Shown here: positions 8,385-17,215 of the stretch, piece by piece
Numbering within the stretch: position 1 is the stretch's first letter
Layout of the letters: every line of letters starts with the position of its first letter
From: Micromonospora sp. MA102
Lineage (GTDB): Bacteria > Actinomycetota > Actinomycetes > Mycobacteriales > Micromonosporaceae
Reading direction: 5' to 3'
Assembly (NCBI RefSeq): GCF_025460765.1
Contig: NZ_JAMWEG010000011.1
Location: forward strand, 124,001 to 188,000
Length of the DNA stretch: 64,000 bases
Translations under genes and position numbers: made by a program
Notes under the pieces: model-generated
The model's database searches: none
Seen by the model: only the letters and a program-made list of their open reading frames with translations
What the model was told of the DNA's origin: nothing

Positions 8385-9582
8385 CTGGGCGGTTTGGGGT
8401 TTGCCCGACACGCCCGCTGAGGCAGAGCCGGTGGCCGGTCCGGCGGCGGTGCTGGCGGCCTTCCGGCAAGGCCTCTCCCGGTGTTTGACCGGACCGGCGG
8501 ATGCGTTGTTCGAGCTGACCGACGGTCCTGTGCACCGACTGGCTGGTGCACAGCCTGGTCGACCTGTCGCTTGCGGCGGAGCACCGGCGTGGTCACGGCG
8601 CCTTGTACGACGGGTTGAACAGCTGCCGCATCGCCATCGGCCAGCTCCGCACCACGCTGGCCGGCCTGCCGCTGCCGAGGACCGCGGACGGTCAGATCGT
8701 CCTGGCGGTCGACGTCAGTAACGGCTGCGCCGGACGCTTCCACCTCGGCGGACCGGCTGTTCTGCCACGTCTACGGCCGGGCGAAGTGTCAGGCCCAGAT
8801 GATCCCGCTGGCCGTACTCGTTCGTCGCCGCGCTGGAGTCCGGCCGCACCTCGTGGACCGCGATCCTGGACGTGGTGCACCTCGGCCCGACCGACGACGC
8901 CACTGCCGTGACCGCCGACCAGCTACGCGACGTCGTCAACCGCCTCATCACCGCGGGGCACTGGCGCGACGGTGATCCTGAAGTTCTGATCGTCGCAGAC
9001 ACCGGCTACGACATCACCCGCCTGGCGTTCGTCCTAGCGAATCTGCCGATGCGGCTGCTGGGCCGCCCGCGCACCGACCGGCTACTACAACAACCGAAGC
9101 CACCCCCGACTGCCCGGCAGCACCGGCCGCCCACCCAAACACGGGACCCGAATTCCGCCTGGACACCCGGCTCACCTGGCCGGCGCCGCAGCACCACACC
9201 ACCACCGAGACCAGCCGCTACGGCACCGCCAACGCCTGCAGCTGGGACCGGCTGCACCTCCACGGTTGACCCGCCGCACCTGCTGGATCGACCACGATGG
9301 GCACCTCCCGTCATCGACGGCACCCTGATCCGGCTGCAGGTCGATCACCTACCCGGTGACCGTGACATCAAGCCCGCATGGCTGTGGTGCTCGACGGTCG
9401 GCGCCAGCGCCCTCGATGTGAACCGCTGGTGGCAGTGGCTCCTGCGCCGCTTCGACCTGGAGCACACGTTCCGGCTGTTCAAAAAGACCCTCGGCCGGAC
9501 CCGACCGAAGATCCGCACACCAGAGGTCGCCGACCGATGGACCTGGCTGAGCATTCGACAAAGCCGATCTCTCTCGCGATGA
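8385..9582 (+). pseudogene. NF041680-like transposase, frameshifted and truncated
   Basis: Three consecutive frames carry successive blocks of one protein: A-A-V-L-A-A-F-R-Q-G-L, then L-A-A-E-H-R-R-G-H-G-A-L-Y with A-V-D-V-S (first Asp region), then A-D-T-G-Y-D (second Asp region) and F-D-L-E-H-T-F-R-L-F-K (Glu region) followed by D-R-W-T-W-L. This order matches the putative actinobacterial transposase family NF041680. Frame changes near 8530, 8730-8870 and 9070-9290, and loss of the C-terminus after R-W-T-W-L, make it non-functional. Confidence 0.7.
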
Positions 9583-9666
9583 ACGCAGAACTGCCCGACC
9601 GTCACCCGACCGCCTGATCGGAACGCTTGGCCTTCGCGCGTTCTGCTTTCATCGCGGCCAACGGCA

Positions 9667-10746
9667 GTGGACCCCTACCCCTATTACCTATATGATGTGC
9701 TGGTGGCGGAGTCTGCAGAGCACCAATTCCTATCCGAATGCGTTACGGACATACTCAATCGGTTGTCGCAAACAAATTTGTATGCCTATGTGGAGGCGGA
9801 GCGCCGAAAGTTTGACTTCGCCTGCGAGCTTCTGCGCGACTGGTCTCGTCCGCTCGTCGGTCAGACTCTCTGGAGTCACCCGGCCGGGATTGATAAAGAT
9901 GTGCGCACGATGCTACTTGACGCAAACGCGGAAATATGTGTGTACGTCGCCAAGGACACCATTCAAGCTCACCGCCTCCTTTCGGAAGCGATGAGGGATT
10001 TTCGGCTAAGCAACGCCCCTGTGGCTCCGCACCGGCTTAGGGTCTTTTGGGTGCCTCAAGATTTCGATGCTGACGACGAAGCTCAGCGGCAACTTATTGA
10101 GCATCTCCTCATGGAGAAGGTTAGCCGCGACATCCTCATGAATGTGGTTTTCGGCAACCTTACCTCCGAAGATGTACGGTTCTTCGTCCGGACCAGCGGT
10201 CTACCCGGTCTCCATCTCGCGATGTTATGCTATATCTCTACAGCTCACATCCCGGATATCCGACCGCGTGACCTTGCGGATCGGTTTGGCGTTTCCCAAG
10301 GACCAATACGGGAGCGTCTACTCCGGCTCTTCGGATGCGGCTTCTTGTCCCAGTTCGGAGGAGGCGCGACCCTCGCAAGGGCGACGCTTAAGGGACGAGT
10401 TTTCCTCGACCTGTGTGCCGAGTTGTGGCGAGAGTACTCCGCGGGCCAATTAGGTGCAGAGATGTTACAAGTTTTGCGTTTGCTCGATATGCGTTTTGCC
10501 CCCTCCGCGATAGACCATTCAGCCACGTCGCTTCATCTGGCTGGTCCACTTCTTACTGAGGTGCCGGAGATGGTCACGGGTCGACTAATCGCAACAATCG
10601 CTGCTGCGATCGAACGCTGGGGAGTTAGCTTCGACCGCGTCGAGCACGTGATACAGGAAGACTGGAAGCCAATCGGCGAACTGGGTTCGATGCCGCGACA
10701 GATTGTGGACAGCCTACGGAAGGAAAGTGAACGATACTCGTTATAG
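9667..10746 (+). CDS. Unknown protein with a predicted winged-helix segment, AT-rich relative to neighbours
   Basis: 359 residues from a GTG. I do not recognise the family. Residues ~1-140 look alpha/beta; around residues 195-235 a D-L-A-D-R-F-G-V-S-Q-G-P-I-R-E-R-L stretch has the spacing of a helix-turn-helix, followed by a wing-like G-G-G-A-T-L. There is no signal peptide, membrane helix or nuclease signature. GC is near one half by eye, against about two thirds around it, and codon use is much less GC3-biased, so it was acquired recently from another source. It is the first intact gene after the transposon debris and lies upstream of Gabija on the same strand, separated by a broken gene. 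A defence or regulatory role is possible but unproven. Confidence 0.7.
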   Translation: MDPYPYYLYDVLVAESAEHQFLSECVTDILNRLSQTNLYAYVEAERRKFDFACELLRDWSRPLVGQTLWSHPAGIDKDVRTMLLDANAEICVYVAKDTIQAHRLLSEAMRDFRLSNAPVAPHRLRVFWVPQDFDADDEAQRQLIEHLLMEKVSRDILMNVVFGNLTSEDVRFFVRTSGLPGLHLAMLCYISTAHIPDIRPRDLADRFGVSQGPIRERLLRLFGCGFLSQFGGGATLARATLKGRVFLDLCAELWREYSAGQLGAEMLQVLRLLDMRFAPSAIDHSATSLHLAGPLLTEVPEMVTGRLIATIAAAIERWGVSFDRVEHVIQEDWKPIGELGSMPRQIVDSLRKESERYSL

Positions 10747-10923
10747 CATCTGGATGATGATGCCAGATCGCCATCGCTCCCCAGCATCGCAGACCCCGAC
10801 TACCGCGCTGTCGGATATCAGACATGAACGCAGACTGAGTGGGCAGGACCCTCGGGATCCGAGCGTTGGAATACTCCCGGGGGTTCCTGTTCAGCCGTCA
10901 CGGGCCCGGCGGGGAGGCGCACG

Positions 10924-11190
10924 ATGCAGTCGGAGTTTCACGCCGAGTTGGGCCGGGTCTACCATGGTGGGCACCACATCGGCGGTGGTTCCTTCATCGC
11001 TATCGACGGCTCGATGAACGCGCAGCGGCATCAAGCGGTGATGGTGCATGAGCTGGTCCACGGCGACCTGGTTGACGACTCGGGATTCGGCTACCTGCAG
11101 GACCTCATACTGTCGCTGACCAGAATGGGCACTCATGCCGAGCGTGCGGAAGCGCTTGATCTGCACGACACGATGATGGCAGCACGATCG
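10924..11190 (+). pseudogene. Truncated ORF with an HExxH metallopeptidase-like motif
   Basis: The frame opens M-Q-S-E-F-H-A-E-L-G-R-V and carries H-E-L-V-H-G-D near residue 42, the HExxH zinc-peptidase pattern, with helical Leu-rich sequence after it. From about residue 88 the frame turns into Arg/Pro-rich shadow sequence, so the gene is broken or truncated. Resemblance to a real peptidase rests on this motif alone. A CGGGCCCGGCGGGGAGG stretch just upstream could be the ribosome site. The bases to 11513 hold no further gene. Confidence 0.35.
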
Positions 11191-11513
11191 CGTCCTTGTA
11201 CGCGACGCACCGACCGCCCGCGACCTGCTCGCCGTTGTGTTCCTGCATTCCGATCAACCGGGCGACGAGCAGGGGTTTTGCCAGTCCTGCCCGCCGGTCA
11301 AGCCCTCGGTCAGCTCACCTCCCAGCCAGCTCCGTGGTTAGCTCGCAATCCACGCCGTGCTGGAGGAAGTCGGGCCACGCCACAGCGAAAAGACGCATCG
11401 CCTCGACCAGCGGCGGGCGTACCAGCGAACGAGTGTGTATCGGCGTGGCGCTTGCGCCCCTCCTAGTAAGTCAATCGCCTTCGGATCACCGTTGAGTAGA
11501 AGTTGGGACTACC

Positions 11514-13451
11514 GTGCGCCTGACCAAGCTTCGGGTAAAGAACTTTCAATGCTTCGGGCCCGAGCCCACCATGCTCGAGATCGATGAGATCAGCTACCTG
11601 CTCGGGCCAAACGGCTCTGGCAAGACGAGCGTACTCACGGCGCTCGCAAGGATGTTCGCGGCCGAGCTCCCCATGCGCAGAATCCGACCCGGCGACTTCC
11701 ACGCAGCGATCGGGACAAGCGAGGCCGTCGCCGAGCGCGAACTGTGGATCGAGGTGGAGTTCTCGTTCCCTGAGTTGGGCGATGACACAGCTGAGAAGCT
11801 TGCCGTGCCGGACTTCTTCCACCATATGCAGCTCCAAGGGGCGGGCGAGGTGCCCACGACCCGGATCCGTCTCACTGCCACGATTGATGAGGTGAACGAG
11901 ATCGACGAACGACTTGAGTTCGTGACGAGTGTGGATCCGGCCACCGATGAACCCGTGACCGTCAGTCAGATGGGAAAGTACGACCGGAATCTGATTCAGG
12001 TGCACTACTTACCAGCACGGCGAGATCCAGCCGATCACATCGCCTATACCAGCGGGGCGATGTTGGGAAAACTCATGCGCTCGATCGACTGGAGTGCACA
12101 ACATGCCGTCATCGAGGACTTGGGCCAGCAGATGAGCGATTGCCTTGGCTCCAACGTCGCATTGACTGCATTCGGCACCCACATGACGCAGACGTGGGCA
12201 CAGCTTCATACCGGGGCCTACTTTCAGACACCGCAGACCGAATTCACGAGGGCGGATATCGACAGCGTTCTGCGGCATTTCAACATCACATTCGACCCTG
12301 CGCCGGGCGGAGGCGCGGTGGACTGGACCCGGCTCAGCGATGGACAACAATCCCTGCTCTACCTGACGTTGGTTATAACGCTCCACCGGATCGGGCGTGA
12401 GGTTCGTGCGGGGCAGACGCAGTACGTCGACGCCGCAAAGCTGCGGCCAGCATCGTTCACGCTGATAGCGCTGGAGGAGCCGGAGAACAGCCTCTCGCCG
12501 CACTACCTCGGACGAGTCACCAAATTGCTAACTGAATTCGCGTCCCAACCAGACGCACAAGTCGTTGTGGCAACCCACTCGCCCTCGGTGGTGCGCAGGG
12601 TCATTCCAAGCTCCATCAGGCACCTGCGCCTCAATGAAGACCGCCGTACCGTTATCTCGACAATTGAGCTGCCACCGAAGAGTCACGAGGCCCACAAGTT
12701 CGTCCGGGAAGCTGTCGAAGCATTCCCGGAACTTTACTTCGCGCGTTTGGTCATTATGGGCGAAGGTGACAGTGAGCAGATTGTCATCCCACGACTTCTC
12801 GAAGCGGCGGGACTCACCACCGATCTCAACTCCATCTCCGTTGTCCCGCTCGGTGGCAGGCACGTGAACCACTTCTGGCGGCTGCTGAACCGCCTGGGCA
12901 TCCCACACGTCACGCTGCTGGACTTGGATGTCGGTCGGCACCAAGCAGGCTGGGGCCGCCTAAGATACGCCTACACACAGCTGCTGGAGCACGCGGCTCC
13001 GGAGACCTCCAGCACGATCACGAATGCCAAGATTGATTTGCTGCCCAAATGGGACGACCCGGCACACCTGATCCGCGATCAAGGAAGCACGGAGATCGCC
13101 ACCTTGGAGGGTTACGGCGTCTTCTACTCCACGCCGCTCGACCTCGATTTCGCGATGCTGTCGGCCTTCCCAGATGCCTACGGCCTCGATCAGACTGCCG
13201 TGGCCCCGCCAGATGACGACACCCTGAAAGCAGTCCTCGGCAGGGCGCGGAGACTCGAAAACCAGTACACTGCGGATGAAGCTAGCCGGTTCGCCAACTA
13301 TCAGCGACTCTTTATCAACGGAAGCAAGCCCGCCGAGCACTTATCGGCCTTATCAAAGCTCGCCGACGCCGAGCTTGAAGCCGGCATGCCTGACAGCATC
13401 AAGCGCTTGATTTGCGCAGTCGACGCTAAGCTTCGGGGGCTTCCCGAATGA
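11514..13451 (+). CDS. gajA: Gabija protein GajA (OLD-family ATPase-TOPRIM nuclease)
   Basis: 645 residues, within the range of OLD-type nucleases. The N-terminal ABC ATPase has Walker A G-P-N-G-S-G-K-T-S (31-39), a signature-like L-S-D-G-Q-Q-S, and Walker B A-L-E-E-P-E-N-S. The C-terminal TOPRIM domain has G-E-G-D-S-E-Q with Glu417, and L-D-L-D-V with Asp470/Asp472. It overlaps the helicase gene behind it by four bases (ATGA), the standard gajA-gajB layout. In characterised Gabija, GajA is a DNA-nicking endonuclease held inactive by nucleotides and activated together with GajB during phage infection. All motifs look intact. An orphan OLD nuclease is the alternative, but the paired UvrD gene makes Gabija much more likely. 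Confidence 0.92.
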   Translation: MRLTKLRVKNFQCFGPEPTMLEIDEISYLLGPNGSGKTSVLTALARMFAAELPMRRIRPGDFHAAIGTSEAVAERELWIEVEFSFPELGDDTAEKLAVPDFFHHMQLQGAGEVPTTRIRLTATIDEVNEIDERLEFVTSVDPATDEPVTVSQMGKYDRNLIQVHYLPARRDPADHIAYTSGAMLGKLMRSIDWSAQHAVIEDLGQQMSDCLGSNVALTAFGTHMTQTWAQLHTGAYFQTPQTEFTRADIDSVLRHFNITFDPAPGGGAVDWTRLSDGQQSLLYLTLVITLHRIGREVRAGQTQYVDAAKLRPASFTLIALEEPENSLSPHYLGRVTKLLTEFASQPDAQVVVATHSPSVVRRVIPSSIRHLRLNEDRRTVISTIELPPKSHEAHKFVREAVEAFPELYFARLVIMGEGDSEQIVIPRLLEAAGLTTDLNSISVVPLGGRHVNHFWRLLNRLGIPHVTLLDLDVGRHQAGWGRLRYAYTQLLEHAAPETSSTITNAKIDLLPKWDDPAHLIRDQGSTEIATLEGYGVFYSTPLDLDFAMLSAFPDAYGLDQTAVAPPDDDTLKAVLGRARRLENQYTADEASRFANYQRLFINGSKPAEHLSALSKLADAELEAGMPDSIKRLICAVDAKLRGLPE

Positions 13452-15112
13452 CGCCGGCGGAATGGACGCCATCGCCTGGAATCGAGCTAGAAACCAACGC
13501 GGACATCGCCTGCAGGATCACCGACCGAAGTATAGCCGTCACCGCTGGCCCGGGTACAGGAAAATCCGAACTGCTTGCCCAACGGGCAAGCTTCCTCCTC
13601 GAGACCGGACAATGTCCGCTCCCCAAGAGGATCCTCGCCATATCCTTCAAGGTCGACGCCGCCGCCAACCTACGCCACAGAGTACGGTTGCGAGTCAGAC
13701 GCGAACTGGCACGGCGTTTCGACAGCTACACTTTTCACGCATTCTCTATGACGCTTATACGGCGCTTTCGGCTCGCCCTCTCGGGCATCAACGCTCTCGA
13801 TCCAGAATTCACGGTCGGGCCAGACCGGATCAAACACAAGCAGATTACGTATAACGACTTCCTGCCCTTGGCCAACGAGGTCCTTGACAACAGCGAAGCC
13901 GTCTTGCGTGCACTACGTGAGACGTACAGCCACGTCTTCTTAGACGAATTTCAGGACTGCACGAACAACCAATATTCCCTGATCACGAAAGCTTTTATGG
14001 GTACGCCCATCCAACTGACGGCCGTCGGTGACACTAAACAGCGAATCATGGTCTGGGCCGGAGCACTTGAGGGGATCTTCAACACATTCGCGTCTGATTT
14101 TGCGGCGATGCCACTCAACCTTTACCAGAACCGCCGCTCAGCACCCCGCCTCCGACGGCTTCAGAACCGGATGGTCATCGACATGGACCCGATCGCTGCG
14201 GTGCCGGAAGGCAGCATTGAAGGTGAAGAAGGAACGATCGACCTTCTCGGCTTCGATACGGCCGAGGATGAGGCCGTCCACTTGGCTGAATGGATACAGC
14301 AACGTATTAGTACCGGCATACCAGCGAGCCGGATAGCTGTTCTCTTCGCGAAACAGTCAGATTTATATTGTCAGCCGCTCCATACGCAGCTCGATCGAGC
14401 TGGCGTGCCCTACCGAAACGACCAGCAGCTTCAAGACTTGCTAGCTGAACCATTCTCCAAAGTCCTGCTGGCATTCCTGAAACTCGCCACGAGCAACCAG
14501 AATGCCGCAGCATACGAATCCATCAACGCCAGCGGCCTCTTGGAAGGCGAAGATGAGGAGCGCACCTTTCGACGCCACCACGCTTGGAACGAGCACCTTA
14601 AGGCTGCGAGAGCCCTTGCGTTGCAGCGGATCGCTGACCCAGAGGTCATCGGCGAACTTGTTAGTGGACTTGTAAGCATGATCGGCCCGAGCGTGCTTGC
14701 GACACTGAGCTCCCTCTATGACGAAGCGAGACTGAGCCAACTCAGCACAGAACTGACCCGTCGGCTTCGAGAAACCATGTTCTTATCAGGCGGCGACCTC
14801 GCGGCAACCGTTGAGCGGCTCGGCGAGGACGGCGGGGTAAAAATCATGACCATTCACAAGTCCAAAGGCCTTGAGTTCGAGGCCGTTGTTATACCTGCGG
14901 TGGAGAAAGAAATGTTCTGGGGCGACTACGAAGACGAGCGTGCCAACTATTTCGTGGCAGTCTCACGGGCGAAGCACCACCTCCTCCTGACATGCGCCAA
15001 CCACCGCTCCAAACCGAAAGGCGCACCGTGGAACTGGTCAACCACCCGGAGCCCCTACTTCAGCCTGCTCGCCTACGCCCAAGGCCTGGAAGGTGGCTGG
15101 CCTAGCGAATAG
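13448..15112 (+). CDS. gajB: Gabija protein GajB (UvrD-like SF1A helicase)
   Basis: 554 residues starting at the ATGA overlap with gajA. SF1A motifs are in order: I (A-G-P-G-T-G-K-S, 33-40), Ia (F-K-V-D-A-A-A), II (F-L-D-E-F-Q-D, normal for GajB/UvrD), III (A-V-G-D-T-K-Q), V (T-I-H-K-S-K-G-L-E-F) and VI (F-V-A-V-S-R-A-K). GajB is thought to sense DNA ends or nucleotide depletion and to activate GajA in the GajA4:GajB4 complex. No frameshift is seen, so the pair should be functional. Its GC is somewhat lower than the surrounding genes, in keeping with acquisition as a unit with gajA. Confidence 0.92.
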   Translation: MTPAEWTPSPGIELETNADIACRITDRSIAVTAGPGTGKSELLAQRASFLLETGQCPLPKRILAISFKVDAAANLRHRVRLRVRRELARRFDSYTFHAFSMTLIRRFRLALSGINALDPEFTVGPDRIKHKQITYNDFLPLANEVLDNSEAVLRALRETYSHVFLDEFQDCTNNQYSLITKAFMGTPIQLTAVGDTKQRIMVWAGALEGIFNTFASDFAAMPLNLYQNRRSAPRLRRLQNRMVIDMDPIAAVPEGSIEGEEGTIDLLGFDTAEDEAVHLAEWIQQRISTGIPASRIAVLFAKQSDLYCQPLHTQLDRAGVPYRNDQQLQDLLAEPFSKVLLAFLKLATSNQNAAAYESINASGLLEGEDEERTFRRHHAWNEHLKAARALALQRIADPEVIGELVSGLVSMIGPSVLATLSSLYDEARLSQLSTELTRRLRETMFLSGGDLAATVERLGEDGGVKIMTIHKSKGLEFEAVVIPAVEKEMFWGDYEDERANYFVAVSRAKHHLLLTCANHRSKPKGAPWNWSTTRSPYFSLLAYAQGLEGGWPSE

Positions 15113-15449
15113 CGGGCAAGTGTTGGTCAGCGTTTGGATGACCGAGCGGGCATCGTTCGGAGGTACGCCGATGCTGACCCGGCCACATGAAGAGACAGTC
15201 GAACGCCGACGATCCATGGCGCGACTCGGTCGACGGCGGCATGCCCCGATCGGCAATCTTTCCGGGGTTAAAGTCGGGTGCCGTCGTGCGGCCACGCCGC
15301 CGCCGAGGCGCCTCCACCCGCAGCCGGGAGGTGGTCATCGTCCCGGATGACTCCCCCGGTCGTCGCCCGGTTCACCGGCCTGTAGCGCCAGGACCTTTCG
15401 AGTGCGAACTATGGGCCATGCAGGGCCACAACTCGGGTGGTACCTGCGA
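15113..15449. other. Gene-free stretch
   Basis: No coding region is supported between gajB and the convergent endonuclease-VII-like pair. Frames here are Arg/Pro-rich and interrupted. Confidence 0.45.
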
Positions 15450-16220
15450 TCATGGTGCGGCACCGTTGTCGGCTGACGCAGACAGATACGTGATCGCCCG
15501 GCGGATGATCCGAGCGTCCTCACGAAGCATCCCGAGGCCTGAGTTACACGTGCCGCAGAGCACGGCTCGCACGCATCGCCCGCAAGCATTCTTGGGCTTG
15601 TGGGGGCAGCAAGAGTGGTCGTGGTCGACCACCGGCCGTCGGCCATCGTCAAAGGGCCTGCGGCAGATCGCGCAAGCGTCTCCCTGGTTCTCTAACAGGC
15701 GGTCGTACTCGCCGGGTGCCAGGTTGTACATCAGCTCGACATTCCGGCGGTTGACGCATGCGCGACACCGCGGATCCAGCCTGTCGGACATCAGCTTCGA
15801 TGGTCCGAAGTCTGATTCAGGCTTCCATGCCTTACACATACTGCATTGCCTGCGGCCCAGCCCGTCGCGAATCGCAACCGCAGTCTTTGAGCGCCGCTGG
15901 GGGCGGAGTGGTTCCATCGGGCGTCCGGTACCTGCCCGTTTGCGTTGCTGCTGCGCGTGCCCGTTGCAAAGCGAATTCCACCGGATCGGCCGCACACAGC
16001 CCGGGAAGCTGCATTTTGGCCGCTGAATCTCGGGGCAGAAACGGCAGCGCCGCAGCTCGCCTTCGGTTGTTCGTGCGCGCCGCCGGCCGCAGTTAGTGCA
16101 GTCGTCGCCGTCCCACAGCGGGTCGCCGATCGCGTACCATCGAGTGTAGTGCCTATGGCACAGCCCGAGAGACCGCTGCGGAGCGGTGCAGGTGTCAAGC
16201 GCGCAACCAAGCTCACTCAC
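15450..16220 (-). CDS. Recombination endonuclease VII-like protein (second of a pair)
   Basis: 256 residues from the GTG that overlaps the stop of the upstream gene (GTGA); the long upstream part of the frame is rejected. It is Cys-rich: several C-x2-C pairs in the first 110 residues, including a C-x2-P-G-C-V-R-P zinc-knuckle-like segment. The C-terminal third has the Endonuclease VII pattern: Y-D-R-L-L-E-N-Q-G-D-A-C-A-I-C, then V-V-D-H-D-H-S-C-C, C-G-R-C-V-R-A-V-L-C-x2-C-N and G-M-L-R-E-D. This is a beta-beta-alpha HNH nuclease with a structural zinc, the family of phage T4 gp49 (Holliday-junction resolvase); actinomycete homologues are often found in prophages and integrative elements. Confidence 0.85.
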   Translation of the reverse strand: MSELGCALDTCTAPQRSLGLCHRHYTRWYAIGDPLWDGDDCTNCGRRRARTTEGELRRCRFCPEIQRPKCSFPGCVRPIRWNSLCNGHAQQQRKRAGTGRPMEPLRPQRRSKTAVAIRDGLGRRQCSMCKAWKPESDFGPSKLMSDRLDPRCRACVNRRNVELMYNLAPGEYDRLLENQGDACAICRRPFDDGRRPVVDHDHSCCPHKPKNACGRCVRAVLCGTCNSGLGMLREDARIIRRAITYLSASADNGAAP

Positions 16221-16939
16221 CCCAACCTCCGAGAGCTTCGGATCCCCGCAATGTAGGCGGCAGCCCGGCGGAGCAGTTCCACGTCTTCGTTGAACATCCC
16301 GATGGCGGCGTTGCACGATAGGCAGAGCAACCCGCGGACGCAACTGCCGCAGGAATTGCTCTTGCCGGAGCAGCACGAGTGTTGATGGTCGACGACCAGG
16401 CCAAGCCCGCCGGTCGGGATCTCCCCGCAGATGGCGCACGCACCACCCTGGCCGGCAAGCATCTGCCTGTACTGCTCAACCGAGATGCTGTACTTCCTTG
16501 TTAAGGTGCGAAGCGCACGGCAAGGTCGGCACTCGACATCAAGACCATCAGAAGAGGCCGACCTCTTCGAAAACAAGAGCTCATCCAACCAAAGTTGACA
16601 GCTTACGCAGTGCTTCCGACCACTCTCATCGCGCTTGCGCAGCGACATGTCAGGACGCTTGTTCCGCAGCGGCGCAAGAGGCCTACCCTTGTTCTTCTGG
16701 TTGTTGTGTCCGGTGCAGAGTGTGGCAGTCTCCCTTGGGCGCTCACAGCCGCCGAACGTGCATGCAGCGATTGGCAGGTGACGGCACGATGCCCGACGGC
16801 ATCGATGTGGGTGTCCCTCCGATGTGAGGCGCACTCGATTGTTGCAGTTCGGACACCGGCCGACGGGCGAACGCTCTTGCTCCTCGATGTGGGTCTCCCT
16901 CCACACGCTGCCCACCGGGCCGCAAGGAACCGCTGTCAT
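16217..16939 (-). CDS. Recombination endonuclease VII-like protein (first of a pair)
   Basis: 240 residues from the ATG of M-T-A-V-P-C-G; an in-frame ATG 50 codons earlier is possible, but the longest frame runs into the IS30 inverted repeat and cannot be native. Two zinc-ribbon-like segments (C-P-N-C-N-N-R; C-x3-C) precede the Endonuclease VII core: Y-R-Q-M-L-A-G-Q-G-G-A-C-A-I-C-G, V-V-D-H-Q-H-S-C-C, C-G-S-C-V-R-G-L-L-C-x2-C-N-A-A-I-G-M. It is coupled to its paralogue by a GTGA overlap. The two share layout but differ through most of the N-terminal zinc region, so they may act as a heterodimer or on different substrates. The IS30 element lies immediately upstream and may have removed the native promoter. 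Confidence 0.85.
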   Translation of the reverse strand: MTAVPCGPVGSVWRETHIEEQERSPVGRCPNCNNRVRLTSEGHPHRCRRASCRHLPIAACTFGGCERPRETATLCTGHNNQKNKGRPLAPLRNKRPDMSLRKRDESGRKHCVSCQLWLDELLFSKRSASSDGLDVECRPCRALRTLTRKYSISVEQYRQMLAGQGGACAICGEIPTGGLGLVVDHQHSCCSGKSNSCGSCVRGLLCLSCNAAIGMFNEDVELLRRAAAYIAGIRSSRRLG

Positions 16940-17215
16940 CTTGACCGAAGTGTAGGAGTGGCCTACGACAAGTCTCCTCGTGGTAGGTGCGCCGCATCCT
17001 CCAGCCAGTCGCCGGGCCAGCGGTGCACCGCACTCGGGCCCGTTCGCGAGTTGCCGAAATGGCCGCCCCGTCGGCGAGGAGCAGGTCATCGACCGACACT
17101 CCTGGTGGACACACAGGGAGCGGACGCGGTGGCGCCATCGGTGGTGCTCGTAGGCGGTGTCGACGTCAACTTCGGCGACGACTGTCGGCTGGGCCTGGGT
17201 GTAGCGCAAGGATTC

